This document shows, one piece after another, positions 1-8,200 of a DNA stretch of 64,000 nt. Source of the DNA: Rhizorhapis sp036570425 (lineage in GTDB: Bacteria; Pseudomonadota; Alphaproteobacteria; Sphingomonadales; Sphingomonadaceae); contig DATCYF010000023.1 of the NCBI GenBank assembly GCA_036570425.1, positions 372,001 through 436,000 on the forward strand. The letters are read 5' to 3'. Made by a program: the position numbers and the translations under genes. Positions within the stretch are counted from its first letter, which is position 1. Every line of letters begins with the position of its first letter. Below the pieces are notes generated by a model. That model was not told the DNA's origin. It did not search any database and worked only from the letters and a program-made list of their open reading frames with translations.

Positions 1-9
1 AACTCGGGA

Positions 10-201
10 ATGAAAATTGCCGTGATCGCGGCCATGGCGCTGACCAGCGTTTCGATATCTGCATGCAGGGATGACCGGCCCGGCTATAATAGCGATTGGC
101 ATAACAGAAGCGACCGCGATCGGCATGATCGATATGATCGTAATGACCGCCGAGACGACCGTTATGATCGACATGACCGTGACAGGAACCGGCGCCATTA
201 G
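10..201 (+). CDS. small Arg/Asp/His-rich lipoprotein, function unknown
   Basis: A 63-residue protein. The N-terminus looks like a lipoprotein signal peptide: a Lys near the start, a hydrophobic stretch, then ISAC, which fits the lipobox with Cys19 as the lipidated residue. The mature part (about 44 residues) is almost entirely D, R, H, N and Y in short repeats of the DRYDRH type, encoded by repeated gaccg/gatcg units. It is probably envelope-anchored and highly charged, with no known catalytic motif. The upstream region is cut by the window edge, so the ribosome site and promoter cannot be judged. I do not recognise a family and propose no function. Confidence 0.55.
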   Translation: MKIAVIAAMALTSVSISACRDDRPGYNSDWHNRSDRDRHDRYDRNDRRDDRYDRHDRDRNRRH

Positions 202-272
202 ATCTGTAGGGACATGCTATCTATAGGCCCCTGGCGGGATAAGGCAGCCGACAAGGAACGGAGTGCAGGCAC

Positions 273-401
273 ATGGACGTCAGCCAGCTTGCAGACGCGG
301 AACTGATTGACATCTACTGCAACGCCCCAGATCACGAGGATTTGAGCGAACTGGCGCAAGCGGCGTTAGAGGAAATCGAGCGCCGCGGATTGGATGTCTG
401 A
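273..401 (+). CDS. 42-residue acidic small protein, hypothetical
   Basis: A short open frame beginning MDVSQLADAEL and ending ERRGLDV, with a plausible purine-rich ribosome site (aaggaacgg) about 13-20 nt upstream. The sequence is amphipathic, acidic and predicted largely helical (LAQAALEEIERRG). Amino-acid composition and codon use resemble real genes rather than a chance frame. It lies between the small lipoprotein and the HMCES-type peptidase on the same strand. No family is recognised. It may be a phage-borne small protein if the prophage extends to the left of the window. Confidence 0.45.
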   Translation: MDVSQLADAELIDIYCNAPDHEDLSELAQAALEEIERRGLDV

Positions 402-670
402 ATTCCCATCGACGATGCGGCAGCGAATTCGCTTGACCGACTCCGGATGTTTGTTCTCTTCATGTTCTCATGAAGCTGCCCCAGCATTTCCGCATCACGC
501 TGACAGGAACGATTGAAGAGTTCCGCAGCCGCGAGGTTGTTCAGGAAGGCTTCAGTCACCCTTTTGCCAACATTCTTTGCGGTGCTGACATTCCCCCGGA
601 CCTTTTCCGCGCTTGGGGGCTGACCATCGCCGTCGAAGAGAATATTGAGGATGGCCTGAAGGACACCGAA

Positions 671-1261
671 ATGTGTAATCTCTATCGGTTAAAGACAGGC
701 ACGGAAGAAATGGCGGCGCTGTTCAACGCGCGGGTCACCAAGCCAGTGGAGTGGAAGCCGGAAATTTATCCGCGCTATGTCGCGCCGGTTGTCATCGAGC
801 ACGAAGGCGATCGGCGCATTGGCCCGATGAACTGGGGCTTTCCAACACAGGTCAAGGGCAAGACAAAAACACTCATCAAGAACGTAACCAATGCCCGGAA
901 CATCGAAAGTCCGTTCTGGAAAGGCGCAGCGAGCAATCCTGCCCGGCGCTGTCTCGTTCCCTTCACTCAATTTGCAGAGCCGCGTCCGGGCAAGGATGCC
1001 GAGGGGCTGCCTGCGCAGTGGTGGTTTACGATCAACGATCAGTTGATACCGTGCTTTGCGGGTCTATGGCGGCCGACTGAGAGCGGACCCGCCTTCGCTT
1101 TCCTGACGACAGATCCCAATCCTTTGGTTGAACCCTTGCATCCCAAGGCTATGCCAGTCGTGCTGCATAGCGATGATCATGAGCGATGGCTGCGCGGAAG
1201 CTTTGAGGACGTACTTGCCCTGCAGGCCCCGTATCCGTCGCAGATGATGGCGGTCAAATAG
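671..1261 (+). CDS. HMCES/YedK-type SOS response-associated peptidase
   Basis: A SRAP-family protein of 196 residues. Members of this family form a covalent thiazolidine link between Cys2 (exposed after Met removal) and abasic sites in single-stranded DNA, shielding them from cleavage. The start at 671 is chosen because it gives MCNLYRL, placing the essential Cys at position 2; the frame is open further upstream (from 470), but that would bury the Cys. Other family features seen are ARNIESPFWK in the middle, RCLVPFTQFAEP (catalytic Glu region) and HPKAMPVVL near the C-terminus (the conserved His). It is transcribed toward the lysis genes and ends at a likely terminator. Such genes occur on chromosomes and in phages. 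Confidence 0.92.
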   Translation: MCNLYRLKTGTEEMAALFNARVTKPVEWKPEIYPRYVAPVVIEHEGDRRIGPMNWGFPTQVKGKTKTLIKNVTNARNIESPFWKGAASNPARRCLVPFTQFAEPRPGKDAEGLPAQWWFTINDQLIPCFAGLWRPTESGPAFAFLTTDPNPLVEPLHPKAMPVVLHSDDHERWLRGSFEDVLALQAPYPSQMMAVK

Positions 1262-1323
1262 CGCTTTCCTACAGCCTGTCGAATCGCTACCTGGGTGCCG
1301 CTCCTGAATCGAGCAATAGGTGG

Positions 1324-1361
1324 AAGGGTCGCTTACTTCACGGCGGGCGGCCCTTCTTTTT
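1324..1361 (+). terminator. probable intrinsic terminator after the SRAP gene
   Basis: The arms aagggtcgc (1324-1332) and gcggccctt (1347-1355) pair over 9 bp with one G-U wobble. They enclose a 14-nt loop and are followed by ctttttat. The site lies between convergent genes (SRAP on + and the spanin candidate on -). The loop is long and the stem has a wobble, so confidence is moderate. Confidence 0.5.
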
Positions 1362-1938
1362 ATGGTCCGCTTACTTCGACAGCTGCCGCCGCCTTCCAGG
1401 CATCAATAATCGCCTGAAGCCGCACGGAATTCTCCAGCCCTATTGTGGCGTCGTTGATTGATACGATGGCATCTTCACCGGGCCGCATAGTTCCTCCGGA
1501 CAGGACGGGAACGCTGGACATTGCCGCTCCGTCGCCACTACCGGCAGAACAGGTTCGAGTCTCTGCTGTCCGCAGGCGCTCAGCCAGAGCAGCGCGAGCG
1601 CTGGAAAGATCATTCGCATATTGTTTCTCCACTTGATTGAGCGCGGCCGTCTGCTCCTGTTTCACCCGCGCGATGTTCTGTAGGTCCAGCTCGGCGGCCG
1701 CCGCCTGGGCGGAGCGGTAGTCCGATTTGGTTTTCTGATGTGCGGCGATCTCCGCGTCCCGGGCCTTCGTCATGACGGCGAGATCAGCCAAAGCCTCCCG
1801 CTTCCCGTTCCAGAGCAACAGAGAGGCGCATCCCAGCACCAGGCAACAGAACTGCCATGGATGCTCGACCACGGCACGGATCATTGCCGCTGCAGCACGC
1901 CGCACCCAAGACAGTACGGTCAAAGCAGCGGGGATCAT
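1360..1938 (-). CDS. Rz-like inner-membrane spanin candidate
   Basis: A 192-residue protein with one transmembrane segment at about residues 27-45. A long Ala/Glu/Lys/Gln-rich region predicted to form a coiled coil follows, roughly 50-125. This is the architecture of phage i-spanins, which bridge the periplasm and disrupt the outer membrane in the last step of lysis. The gene is downstream of the endolysin, and its start overlaps the stop of the preceding gene as ATGA at 1935-1938. No lipoprotein o-spanin (Rz1) is obvious inside or beside it. A Cys/Gly/Ser segment (RTCSAGSGDG) follows the coiled coil. Assignment rests on architecture and position, not on a recognised signature. Confidence 0.6.
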   Translation of the reverse strand: MIPAALTVLSWVRRAAAAMIRAVVEHPWQFCCLVLGCASLLLWNGKREALADLAVMTKARDAEIAAHQKTKSDYRSAQAAAAELDLQNIARVKQEQTAALNQVEKQYANDLSSARAALAERLRTAETRTCSAGSGDGAAMSSVPVLSGGTMRPGEDAIVSINDATIGLENSVRLQAIIDAWKAAAAVEVSGP

Positions 1939-2249
1939 CGTTTGAACTCCGGCAGATCAACTGTCTGACTCGCCAATGCATGCGTGCAATCGCCCAGAAA
2001 CTGGATGCGACCATCCGTCACAAAAGAGTGGCAAATTGCTGGCGGTGCGCCATTCCTGCCCGCGTCCGGGCCATTGTAGGACACGAGGATCGAGGGCGTG
2101 AAGGTAGGGCTCTCTGGATTGCCGTTATATCCCCAGCGCGGACCAGGGCCGTCTCCAACCCTCACCATGTGCACGCTGTCGCAGCCGGGGCACCAGAACA
2201 TCAGACCGCCGCCCTCAACGTTCCGCAGGATAGCCGAAGCCGCGCTCAT
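1935..2249 (-). CDS. phage DUF6527-like small zinc-binding protein
   Basis: A 104-residue protein with an early WCPGCDSVH motif (a CxxC plus His), then RWGYNGNPESPTFTPSI and a C-terminal CHSFVTDGRIQFLGDCTHAL segment. This pattern matches small phage proteins grouped as DUF6527. The Cys and His residues suggest bound zinc. The start at 2249 gives an ATGA overlap with the endolysin stop, and the downstream spanin candidate overlaps by ATGA as well, so the three are translationally coupled within the lysis cassette. Function is unknown, although members are repeatedly found near phage lysis genes. Confidence 0.7.
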   Translation of the reverse strand: MSAASAILRNVEGGGLMFWCPGCDSVHMVRVGDGPGPRWGYNGNPESPTFTPSILVSYNGPDAGRNGAPPAICHSFVTDGRIQFLGDCTHALASQTVDLPEFKR

Positions 2250-2698
2250 ACGACCAATCCCGTCACATAGGACCGCCGCATATAGGTGAGCACGCTCTTG
2301 CGCGCCCGATCGCGCCGAAAGCTGCAATGCACCCAGCCGCTATTTGGCTGGCCGCGTACGTAATTCTCAAGAATGAGCTGGTCGAACGTCAGGCAGTCGC
2401 GGATCCATTGCGCCACTGCCAGATTGCTTACCCCTGTCACTTCGAAGTCCGCTGCCTCGCCTTTCGCGTGCTGTGATCCGGTTGACGATCCGACAGCCAG
2501 GCAAAGCTCCGGAGTGCGAAATCCGGACGTAATCCGCACTGGCTTGCCGAAATGCGAACGCAGGGGCTCCAGGACGTTCGCACAAAGAGCCTTCATGGAT
2601 TCGATCTGACGCGCATTCGGTTCGTTGGCGATGTGTCGTGCTCGCGCCGTGTCGGACGCGGTGAATTCGGCAAGCGAGAAATGCTCGGAAAGCTGCAT
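2246..2698 (-). CDS. phage endolysin, M15-family peptidase
   Basis: A 150-residue D-Ala-D-Ala carboxypeptidase-like (peptidase M15A) protein, expected to cleave peptidoglycan cross-links during lysis. Zinc-site residues are visible: H77 and D84 in SQHAKGEAADFE and H124 in WVHCSF; the core RITSGFRTPEL is typical. No signal peptide or SAR domain is present, so release depends on a holin. The start at 2698 is chosen because a perfect GGAGG lies 8 nt upstream; longer starts lack one. The membrane proteins immediately upstream are holin candidates and the spanin candidate is downstream, completing a lysis cassette. Confidence 0.88.
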   Translation of the reverse strand: MQLSEHFSLAEFTASDTARARHIANEPNARQIESMKALCANVLEPLRSHFGKPVRITSGFRTPELCLAVGSSTGSQHAKGEAADFEVTGVSNLAVAQWIRDCLTFDQLILENYVRGQPNSGWVHCSFRRDRARKSVLTYMRRSYVTGLVV

Positions 2699-2736
2699 GG
2701 CTAAACCTCCGTTTTGAATTGCAAATAGCGAGAAAA

Positions 2737-2901
2737 TCAGGGTCGACGCTGGCAACCGCGGCGCACTTTGCGTCGCATCATGTCGCTGAAGCCCGGGTGA
2801 TGGTCCTCCAGCCGCGCATGCATCCGCACCGCCTTGATGAAGGCGCACACAGCGCAGGCGACCGACAAGAGGGCGATGATGATAAGGCCCGGATTATGCA
2901 T
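2737..2901 (-). CDS. 54-residue single-pass membrane protein, holin-associated candidate
   Basis: A small protein beginning MHNPGLIIIALLSV, with one hydrophobic N-terminal helix (residues 5-24) and a basic C-terminal tail (RRKVRRGCQRRP). The start at 2901 overlaps the last codons of the upstream three-helix membrane protein, indicating translational coupling. Size, topology and position just before the endolysin suggest a holin partner, antiholin or accessory lysis protein. No family signature is recognised. Confidence 0.6.
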   Translation of the reverse strand: MHNPGLIIIALLSVACAVCAFIKAVRMHARLEDHHPGFSDMMRRKVRRGCQRRP

Positions 2902-3241
2902 TGCCGTTCTCCATGCCGACCCGCTTTCGGACGATTGTCTGCAAGGCGTCCAGGAAGAAGGCGAAGCCCAGCGCCCCCAGCACCATCGACAGGATGATGA
3001 CGCCTTCGACCGGCCAGTGTCGCAGCTTGCCCACCAGCACGGCCAATGTCGCAAAGGCGGGGAGGGCGGACAGTTCGGAAATGATGAGCCACCGCCGTTT
3101 CCGTTCCCACATGGCGAGCGCGGCCGGATCATCGGGCGGATCGGCCGCCACCCGGAACAGAAGCCATCCCAGCCGAGCGCCACACAGCGCCAGCCCACCG
3201 GCCAGGCTCAGCATCCACAATATGAAGTCGTCCCATTTCAC
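2894..3241 (-). CDS. holin candidate, multi-pass membrane protein
   Basis: A 115-residue protein with about three hydrophobic helices: residues 5-30, 52-70 and 77-97. A basic segment (WERKRRW) follows the first. It lies directly before the small membrane protein and the M15 endolysin on the minus strand, the usual holin position. The C-terminal tail is polar and charged. The role inferred is timed permeabilisation of the inner membrane to let the endolysin out. I cannot assign a named holin superfamily. Confidence 0.6.
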   Translation of the reverse strand: MKWDDFILWMLSLAGGLALCGARLGWLLFRVAADPPDDPAALAMWERKRRWLIISELSALPAFATLAVLVGKLRHWPVEGVIILSMVLGALGFAFFLDALQTIVRKRVGMENGNA

Positions 3242-3284
3242 GCGCTTGTCCTCCGCTCAAATCCCGCGCTCCCCGCGCAGGCAA

Positions 3285-3308
3285 TAAAAAAGCCGGTCGG
3301 AACCGGCT
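3285..3308 (-). terminator. intrinsic terminator
   Basis: On the minus strand a 7-bp stem AGCCGGT/ACCGGCT (3291-3308) with a 4-nt loop is followed directly by TTTTTT (3285-3290). It lies after the gene ending at 3335 and before the holin candidate. It probably ends or attenuates the tail-fibre transcript before the lysis cassette. Confidence 0.75.
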
Positions 3309-3334
3309 GCGAACTTCTAACTATGATGTGTCGG

Positions 3335-3619
3335 CTAGACCGGCTTGCCGCCCTTTACTTCGGTCCATTCGATCTTGGCGCGGCAATGGCCTTTGTCGCT
3401 GCCCAGGCGGCAGAAGAACCAGTCAATTACCGCCTCGCACAGCAGCGCCCAGCGCTTGCCCCTGATCGCCTGGCGGCCGACCTTGCTGCTGATCGTCTCA
3501 TCAGGATTGGGTTTAGGGCCGCCGACGATGATGTATTTCGGACCGGCGAAGAGGCAGTGAAACCACTGATCCCATGAGATCAACATGACGACGAACCAGA
3601 GGCGGAAACGGGTCAGCAT
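3335..3619 (-). CDS. phage conserved hypothetical protein
   Basis: A 94-residue protein with a hydrophobic N-terminal region (residues 6-30) and the central motif GGPKPNPDETISSKVGR. The C-terminal part contains ALLCEAVIDWFF and GHCRAKIEWTE. I associate this pattern with a widespread but uncharacterised small phage protein that sits between tail fibre and lysis genes. The N-terminal hydrophobic stretch might be membrane-interactive. It is the last gene before an intrinsic terminator on the same strand. No function is assigned. Confidence 0.7.
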   Translation of the reverse strand: MLTRFRLWFVVMLISWDQWFHCLFAGPKYIIVGGPKPNPDETISSKVGRQAIRGKRWALLCEAVIDWFFCRLGSDKGHCRAKIEWTEVKGGKPV

Positions 3620-3620
3620 G

Positions 3621-4301
3621 TCAGTATCCTGTTACGTCGATGATAAGATGCTGCGGAGTAGTTTCTATTGCAACCATGTTCGGAAGGGCTGGAAGGAGAC
3701 TTATTCCTACAAGATTAACACCGTTACCAACAGTAATAGCACCAGATGTTTCCCCACCGCCTATATAGTCATACCTGTATCGGGTCCCATTGGATATGGT
3801 TATAGCTCTGCTCTTGGCTGGATTAACAGGGCTTATTGCGTAGGTCTTCCCGGCTGGGACAGAAATGGTGGCGTCACCACTAACCATCTGGACAATACGC
3901 AATCCTTTTAACCCACTATGATAGGTAGGGCTTCCTGTACTGTCGTTTACTCGCATGCCAAAGGTCGGAATGTCACTGAGAGTAGGTAGGCCAAATATAT
4001 AGAAGGTGACAGGGATACCATTGGTGTTGTTACCGGCATTAGTCTCCCCGACGAAAGTAAAGTATCTCCCGCTTGAGCCAGATGGTTGATAGCAGGTGTA
4101 TTGACCTATGAACGCATCACAACGATAAGCAACCATACAAGGTGCAAAGTCGATCGTGAGCGGCGCATAAACATGATAAGGATCGGTGTAGTCTCCAATC
4201 TCAAGCGGAACAGTGATTTTCTGCCTAAGAGCTAGGTTGGTATAGTTTTCATCAATCATTGTCGAACCGGCAGAATTTATAATTTTGCAGCCATAAGACA
4301 T
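3621..4301 (-). CDS. phage tail-fibre-associated protein, hypothetical
   Basis: A 226-residue protein beginning MSYGCKIINSAGSTMIDENY, an opening I associate with a group of small phage tail-fibre-region proteins whose N-termini describe an object with an id/end/colour-like beta fold. The rest is rich in G, S, T, Y and N, with predicted beta structure and no catalytic motif. It is translationally coupled to the preceding gene (TAATG at 4301). Base composition is clearly more AT-rich than the neighbouring structural genes, typical of exchangeable receptor-recognition modules. Likely a virion surface or distal fibre component; not certain. Confidence 0.6.
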   Translation of the reverse strand: MSYGCKIINSAGSTMIDENYTNLALRQKITVPLEIGDYTDPYHVYAPLTIDFAPCMVAYRCDAFIGQYTCYQPSGSSGRYFTFVGETNAGNNTNGIPVTFYIFGLPTLSDIPTFGMRVNDSTGSPTYHSGLKGLRIVQMVSGDATISVPAGKTYAISPVNPAKSRAITISNGTRYRYDYIGGGETSGAITVGNGVNLVGISLLPALPNMVAIETTPQHLIIDVTGY

Positions 4302-4588
4302 TAGTAAATCCCGTAGAGAATATAACCAGGAGAGGTGTAGTTTGGGTCGGGAAACGACCAGCTAATAGTGGTTCCGCTGATGGTTGCTTGAGGTGTAAGG
4401 CCATTCAAGTTAGGATTGAACTGAAGCTGATACCAAGGTTTCTGCCCTGTAAAGGCTGGCACACTAATAGTTCCAGAGCCAACCGTACCGCTGATGTAGG
4501 TTGAACCAATGTAACGCCCAAGGGCGGTGCCCTCACTTGTGGCTTGCAGCGCTCCGGACGCATCCCAGACAGAGTAACCAAATGCCAT
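4301..4588 (-). CDS. small phage tail-associated protein, hypothetical
   Basis: A 95-residue protein beginning MAFGYSVWDASGALQ and rich in Gly, Ser, Thr and Tyr, with predicted beta strands. Its opening resembles that of the next gene downstream, suggesting a related beta-rich fold. The start at 4588 forms TAATG with the stop of the DUF4376 gene; a longer start 12 nt upstream is less attractive. It is part of the AT-richer fibre block 3.6-5.2 kb. Probably a tail fibre accessory or distal fibre protein. Confidence 0.55.
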   Translation of the reverse strand: MAFGYSVWDASGALQATSEGTALGRYIGSTYISGTVGSGTISVPAFTGQKPWYQLQFNPNLNGLTPQATISGTTISWSFPDPNYTSPGYILYGIY

Positions 4589-5217
4589 TAGTCTAACCAA
4601 CCTGCATTGATGTCGATGGCGTCCAGTTCTTCGGTTGTTGTGGCAGCGTCGGCTAAGGCTTTAAGCTCCCAGCTTTTCGCATACATCCTCTGACCGTGCA
4701 GGCTCACGGCCTTACCGACTTCTATCATTTGGTCAGCATCGAGCATCACTATGCTGTTGTCCGACAACTTAAAGGGCATTGAAAAAGGCGTACCGTTGAT
4801 CTTGGATAAAGTGGCCTCAGCAACAAACCCGCTGATGTTGCGCATGCCTTCGTCGTTTGTATCGACACGGCCATAGGATGTGTCGACGCCACCTTTTATC
4901 ATCATTTCACGCATGAGGTTGATACGGCTTTTCAACAGACTTCGTTGGACCTGTAGGTCGCCCTGATCGCCTAGTACCTCGCCACCCTCAAATGCTGCCC
5001 CAGGACTAACGAGAAAGTTGGCCACGGATTGCAGCGGCGGTCCGGTCATAGCATTTTCTGGGATATCGTAGCGATCCTGCCAGGAGATTACATTGCTCCC
5101 GACCTTGTAGGAATTGACCGTGGCAACTCCCCCTTCCGGAGAGAAATTCACCGCTGCGATCATGTGAATTTCTGCAATCGCCCCGTTGGGCATTTCCGTG
5201 GTTTTAGTAATGAACAT
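4588..5217 (-). CDS. phage tail-fibre-region protein with DUF4376-like domain
   Basis: A 209-residue protein. Residues about 95-205 have the DUF4376 pattern: a helical arginine-containing start (LLKSRINLMREMMIKGG), a beta segment around FSMPFKLSDNSIVMLD, then an alpha part with MYAKSWELKALADAATT. DUF4376 domains are commonly found at the C-terminus of phage tail fibre assembly or fibre-associated proteins. It follows the 1531-residue tail-tip/fibre protein and precedes two small beta-rich proteins in an overlapping string. Likely a tail fibre accessory protein. Confidence 0.7.
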   Translation of the reverse strand: MFITKTTEMPNGAIAEIHMIAAVNFSPEGGVATVNSYKVGSNVISWQDRYDIPENAMTGPPLQSVANFLVSPGAAFEGGEVLGDQGDLQVQRSLLKSRINLMREMMIKGGVDTSYGRVDTNDEGMRNISGFVAEATLSKINGTPFSMPFKLSDNSIVMLDADQMIEVGKAVSLHGQRMYAKSWELKALADAATTTEELDAIDINAGWLD

Positions 5218-5228
5218 GGCGTTTTCCC

Positions 5229-8200
5229 TTATATGGCCAAGTTTCCAGACTGCATTCGCAGCACATTGGCAGCGTCGAAAACCTTGATTGCGTTATCTCT
5301 GATTTCCTGCCGCTGGCCGCTTGAGGCCGTGCGGAGAATACCGATCGTTGCGGATATGGCTTGCAGATTAGCTACGTTGATATGTCCTGCTGTGACAGCG
5401 TTGGCGATGAGTTTGGGGCCTGTAATCGCGTCGTCTGGGATCATGTCAGTATTAGCCGCACGACGGAAGGTGATGTTCCCGATATATATAGTCCCCGAGA
5501 GTGTATCACCGCTTCCGGAAGCAGAGCCGCGCCTGATCCTAAAGAAAGCAGTAGTCGCTAAAGCAGGTGCCGTTACGAAAAACGATATGTGCTGCTTGGC
5601 TGCGCTCTGGGCATTCGCATAATTAATTCCACTGCCTCCACCTGCATCGGCACCCGAACTATTAAAAAAGGCAGTGGCTACGGCAATAGTGCCTGTTGCC
5701 CCTGAATTGGGATCAATGTCACAGCTAACGAGGTACGTCTCACCGGGCGTCACAGGAAAGTGAGGCGTGTCCAGACCTGAATAGTAGTTAGACCACGCAT
5801 CTGTGTAGGTGCCCGAAAAGCGTACGGCGCGGCTGTTCGACCAGCCCAAAGTAGTTTCTGTTACGAAAGCCCATCCCGGCTGTCCGTCGCTTACCCAGTT
5901 ATTTATGTCCGTAAGACCTGCATCCGGTATCATGTTGGAATAATCTTGAACAGGCAGAGATCCCACTTGGACGTCGCCGTAGAACTGGACCTTACCGCCA
6001 GAGACGTCCATCGCGACCAGATTCTCATCTCCCAGCCGAATGTGTTTCGCCCGAAGTCCGATGACAGAGCCAGTCCCGGTTGCGCCTGCCATAATCTCCG
6101 CGACGTTCTGCCCGGCGATCGTGGACAGCTTCAAATAGGATTCGGTCCGGCCTTCTAGGTCCGTGATTGCGCCAGCCTGGGCCATGACCGACGCTTGGAT
6201 GTTGGGTATCTCACCAGATGCAATTTCCGCATCCGTCGCATAGCGCACATCGGCATGATACCAGATAATCCCGTTGGCTCCCGCGATGCTGCCAAAATTC
6301 GCGTAGGCGTTCATCAGGTAGATGCGGCCGAATACGGCATCGGCATCGGTAACGCGGACCAACTTCCTGAAGGTGTAGAGTTTGCCTATCTGCCCATTGC
6401 CGGGCGCCACGCCTGTTGTGTCTTTATCCGTCGAGAAATCGATGCCGGGATTGTTCCCGCTCTGGTTTGCCGCATTCAACGTATAGAAAAGCAGCCCGGC
6501 GCCTTCCAGCGTGCCGCTATTCAGTTGAATGTCCGCTTCCAAAACGACCCATTGATTATAGGATATCGTGGGCAGGGACGCGGAACCGAAGTTATGATAC
6601 AAGCCGCCCGCGACGTTGGCTGCTGTCTCGATGAGCACGCCATAAGGCGAAGTGGAATTGCCCGTAACGCGCTGGATGAGCGACGGGGAGCCGTACAGTG
6701 CCCAACCGGGCGGCCGGGCATTGGCCGCATCAGATGGGTAGTCCCCAAAATTGGCATTGCTAACCAGTCCAGCGCTTGCCGCGCCGCCGCTCGTGCTGGC
6801 GGCCAATATGGCACTGGCCTCCGCCGCCGCCGCTGCGTCCGTGGCGATCGTGGCCTGTTCCGATGATATCGTTGCGCTGTTCCCGGCCGCTGTCGCCTTC
6901 TGGGTGGCCGTGGTGACGGCCGCCGCCGCGTCTTGCGATGCGGTTACCGCAGTTCCAGATGCCGCGACCGCTTCATTCTTAGCGCTCTCCGTCGCGTCCA
7001 GATATTGCGCTGTGAGGTTTTTATTATCTTGAACCTGCGCCGCTAGGTCCGTGACCGTGGCAGATGCCGTCTGCGCGATCTGGGCGGAATTTCCTGCGGC
7101 CGTGCTTTCGGTTACGTCGTCGATGCGGAGATAGTGAGTCTGCATAACGGCATCAGTGTTGCCGAGTGTACTTTCCACCCGCACCAGGCCCTTGAAATAA
7201 GCGCCTACACCGGAGCCAGCCGCCAAGATTTCCTCGCCTGTAAAGGCGCCATCAAGCACGATCCACTCGTTCAAGGTAGGTGCGAGAGCATTCTCAACCG
7301 CAAACCCGCCAACGAGTCCGTAGGCGGAAGAATACGCCTCAAGGTACAGTCGTATTCTGGTATCCGCGTTGATCGTATTATTTGAGGCAATGCGGACTCG
7401 GGCTGACAGTTGGTAAATCCGGCCGGATTGCACCGCTTGAAAGCCACGGTGGGCGATGCCGTAGGTGGAAGCAGTGCCATCGCCGGATAACTGCGCCACC
7501 TTGCCGATGCCTGGGATACTGACAAAGCTGGTATAATCGTCATTGATGGGCGGCGGATTGCTCTGGTTACCGGTAAATCCGTTGGTCCAGAACAATCCAT
7601 CCTGCGAAAAATCGGAAGGCAGAAGCGAAGCGGCAATCGTCTTGGCCTGCAACAGCGTTCCTTGCGCCACAGTGGCGCTGACGCCCGCATCGTCCGCAAA
7701 TCCGCTCGCCACCGTGGCGCTCTGCGCCGACGCGCCTGCGCTTCCCGCCGAACTTTGTGCTGCCGCCTCCGCGTCGGTCTTTGCCTGCTCGGCAAGGCCC
7801 TTGAACTGCAAGGCCGCATCCGCACTCGCGGCAGCCGAAGCAGTATAACCGTAAGTGTCGACCAGTTCCTGAATAGACAACTGCGCCGCGCCCAGCTGCG
7901 CCAGCGTATCCGTAACCTTCTGCTTGTTCTCCTCCATCGTGGCGACGAGTTCTTCGGCCGGAACGCCCCCGACGGGCGTGCCCTCCGGCGCACCAATCGT
8001 CGCGCCATCTTCAGGCTTCGGATGCGCCGGATCATCGTCGACGATATCGGTCCAGCGCGTCCCGTTGCGGGAAAAGGCGCCCGCCGTCGTCAGGCCCTCG
8101 ACCGTCAGGCCGAAGACGCTGACATTGTCCCCCAGCTCGATCGAGAAGTCGCGAAAAAAGCCGTAGATCGTCAGGCTGTCAAAGCCTTCATCGCCGATCC

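Noticed and set aside
107..190. Repeated gatcg/gaccg units that look like a small repeat array
   Set aside because: They encode Asp/Arg/His repeats of the small lipoprotein; no spacer structure, so not a CRISPR.
332..559. 75-codon open frame on - strand with GTG start
   Set aside because: Overlaps the small + strand gene end and the SRAP upstream region; no ribosome site or known family, so left out.
470..670. Upstream extension of the SRAP gene
   Set aside because: The family needs Cys at position 2; start at 671 satisfies this.
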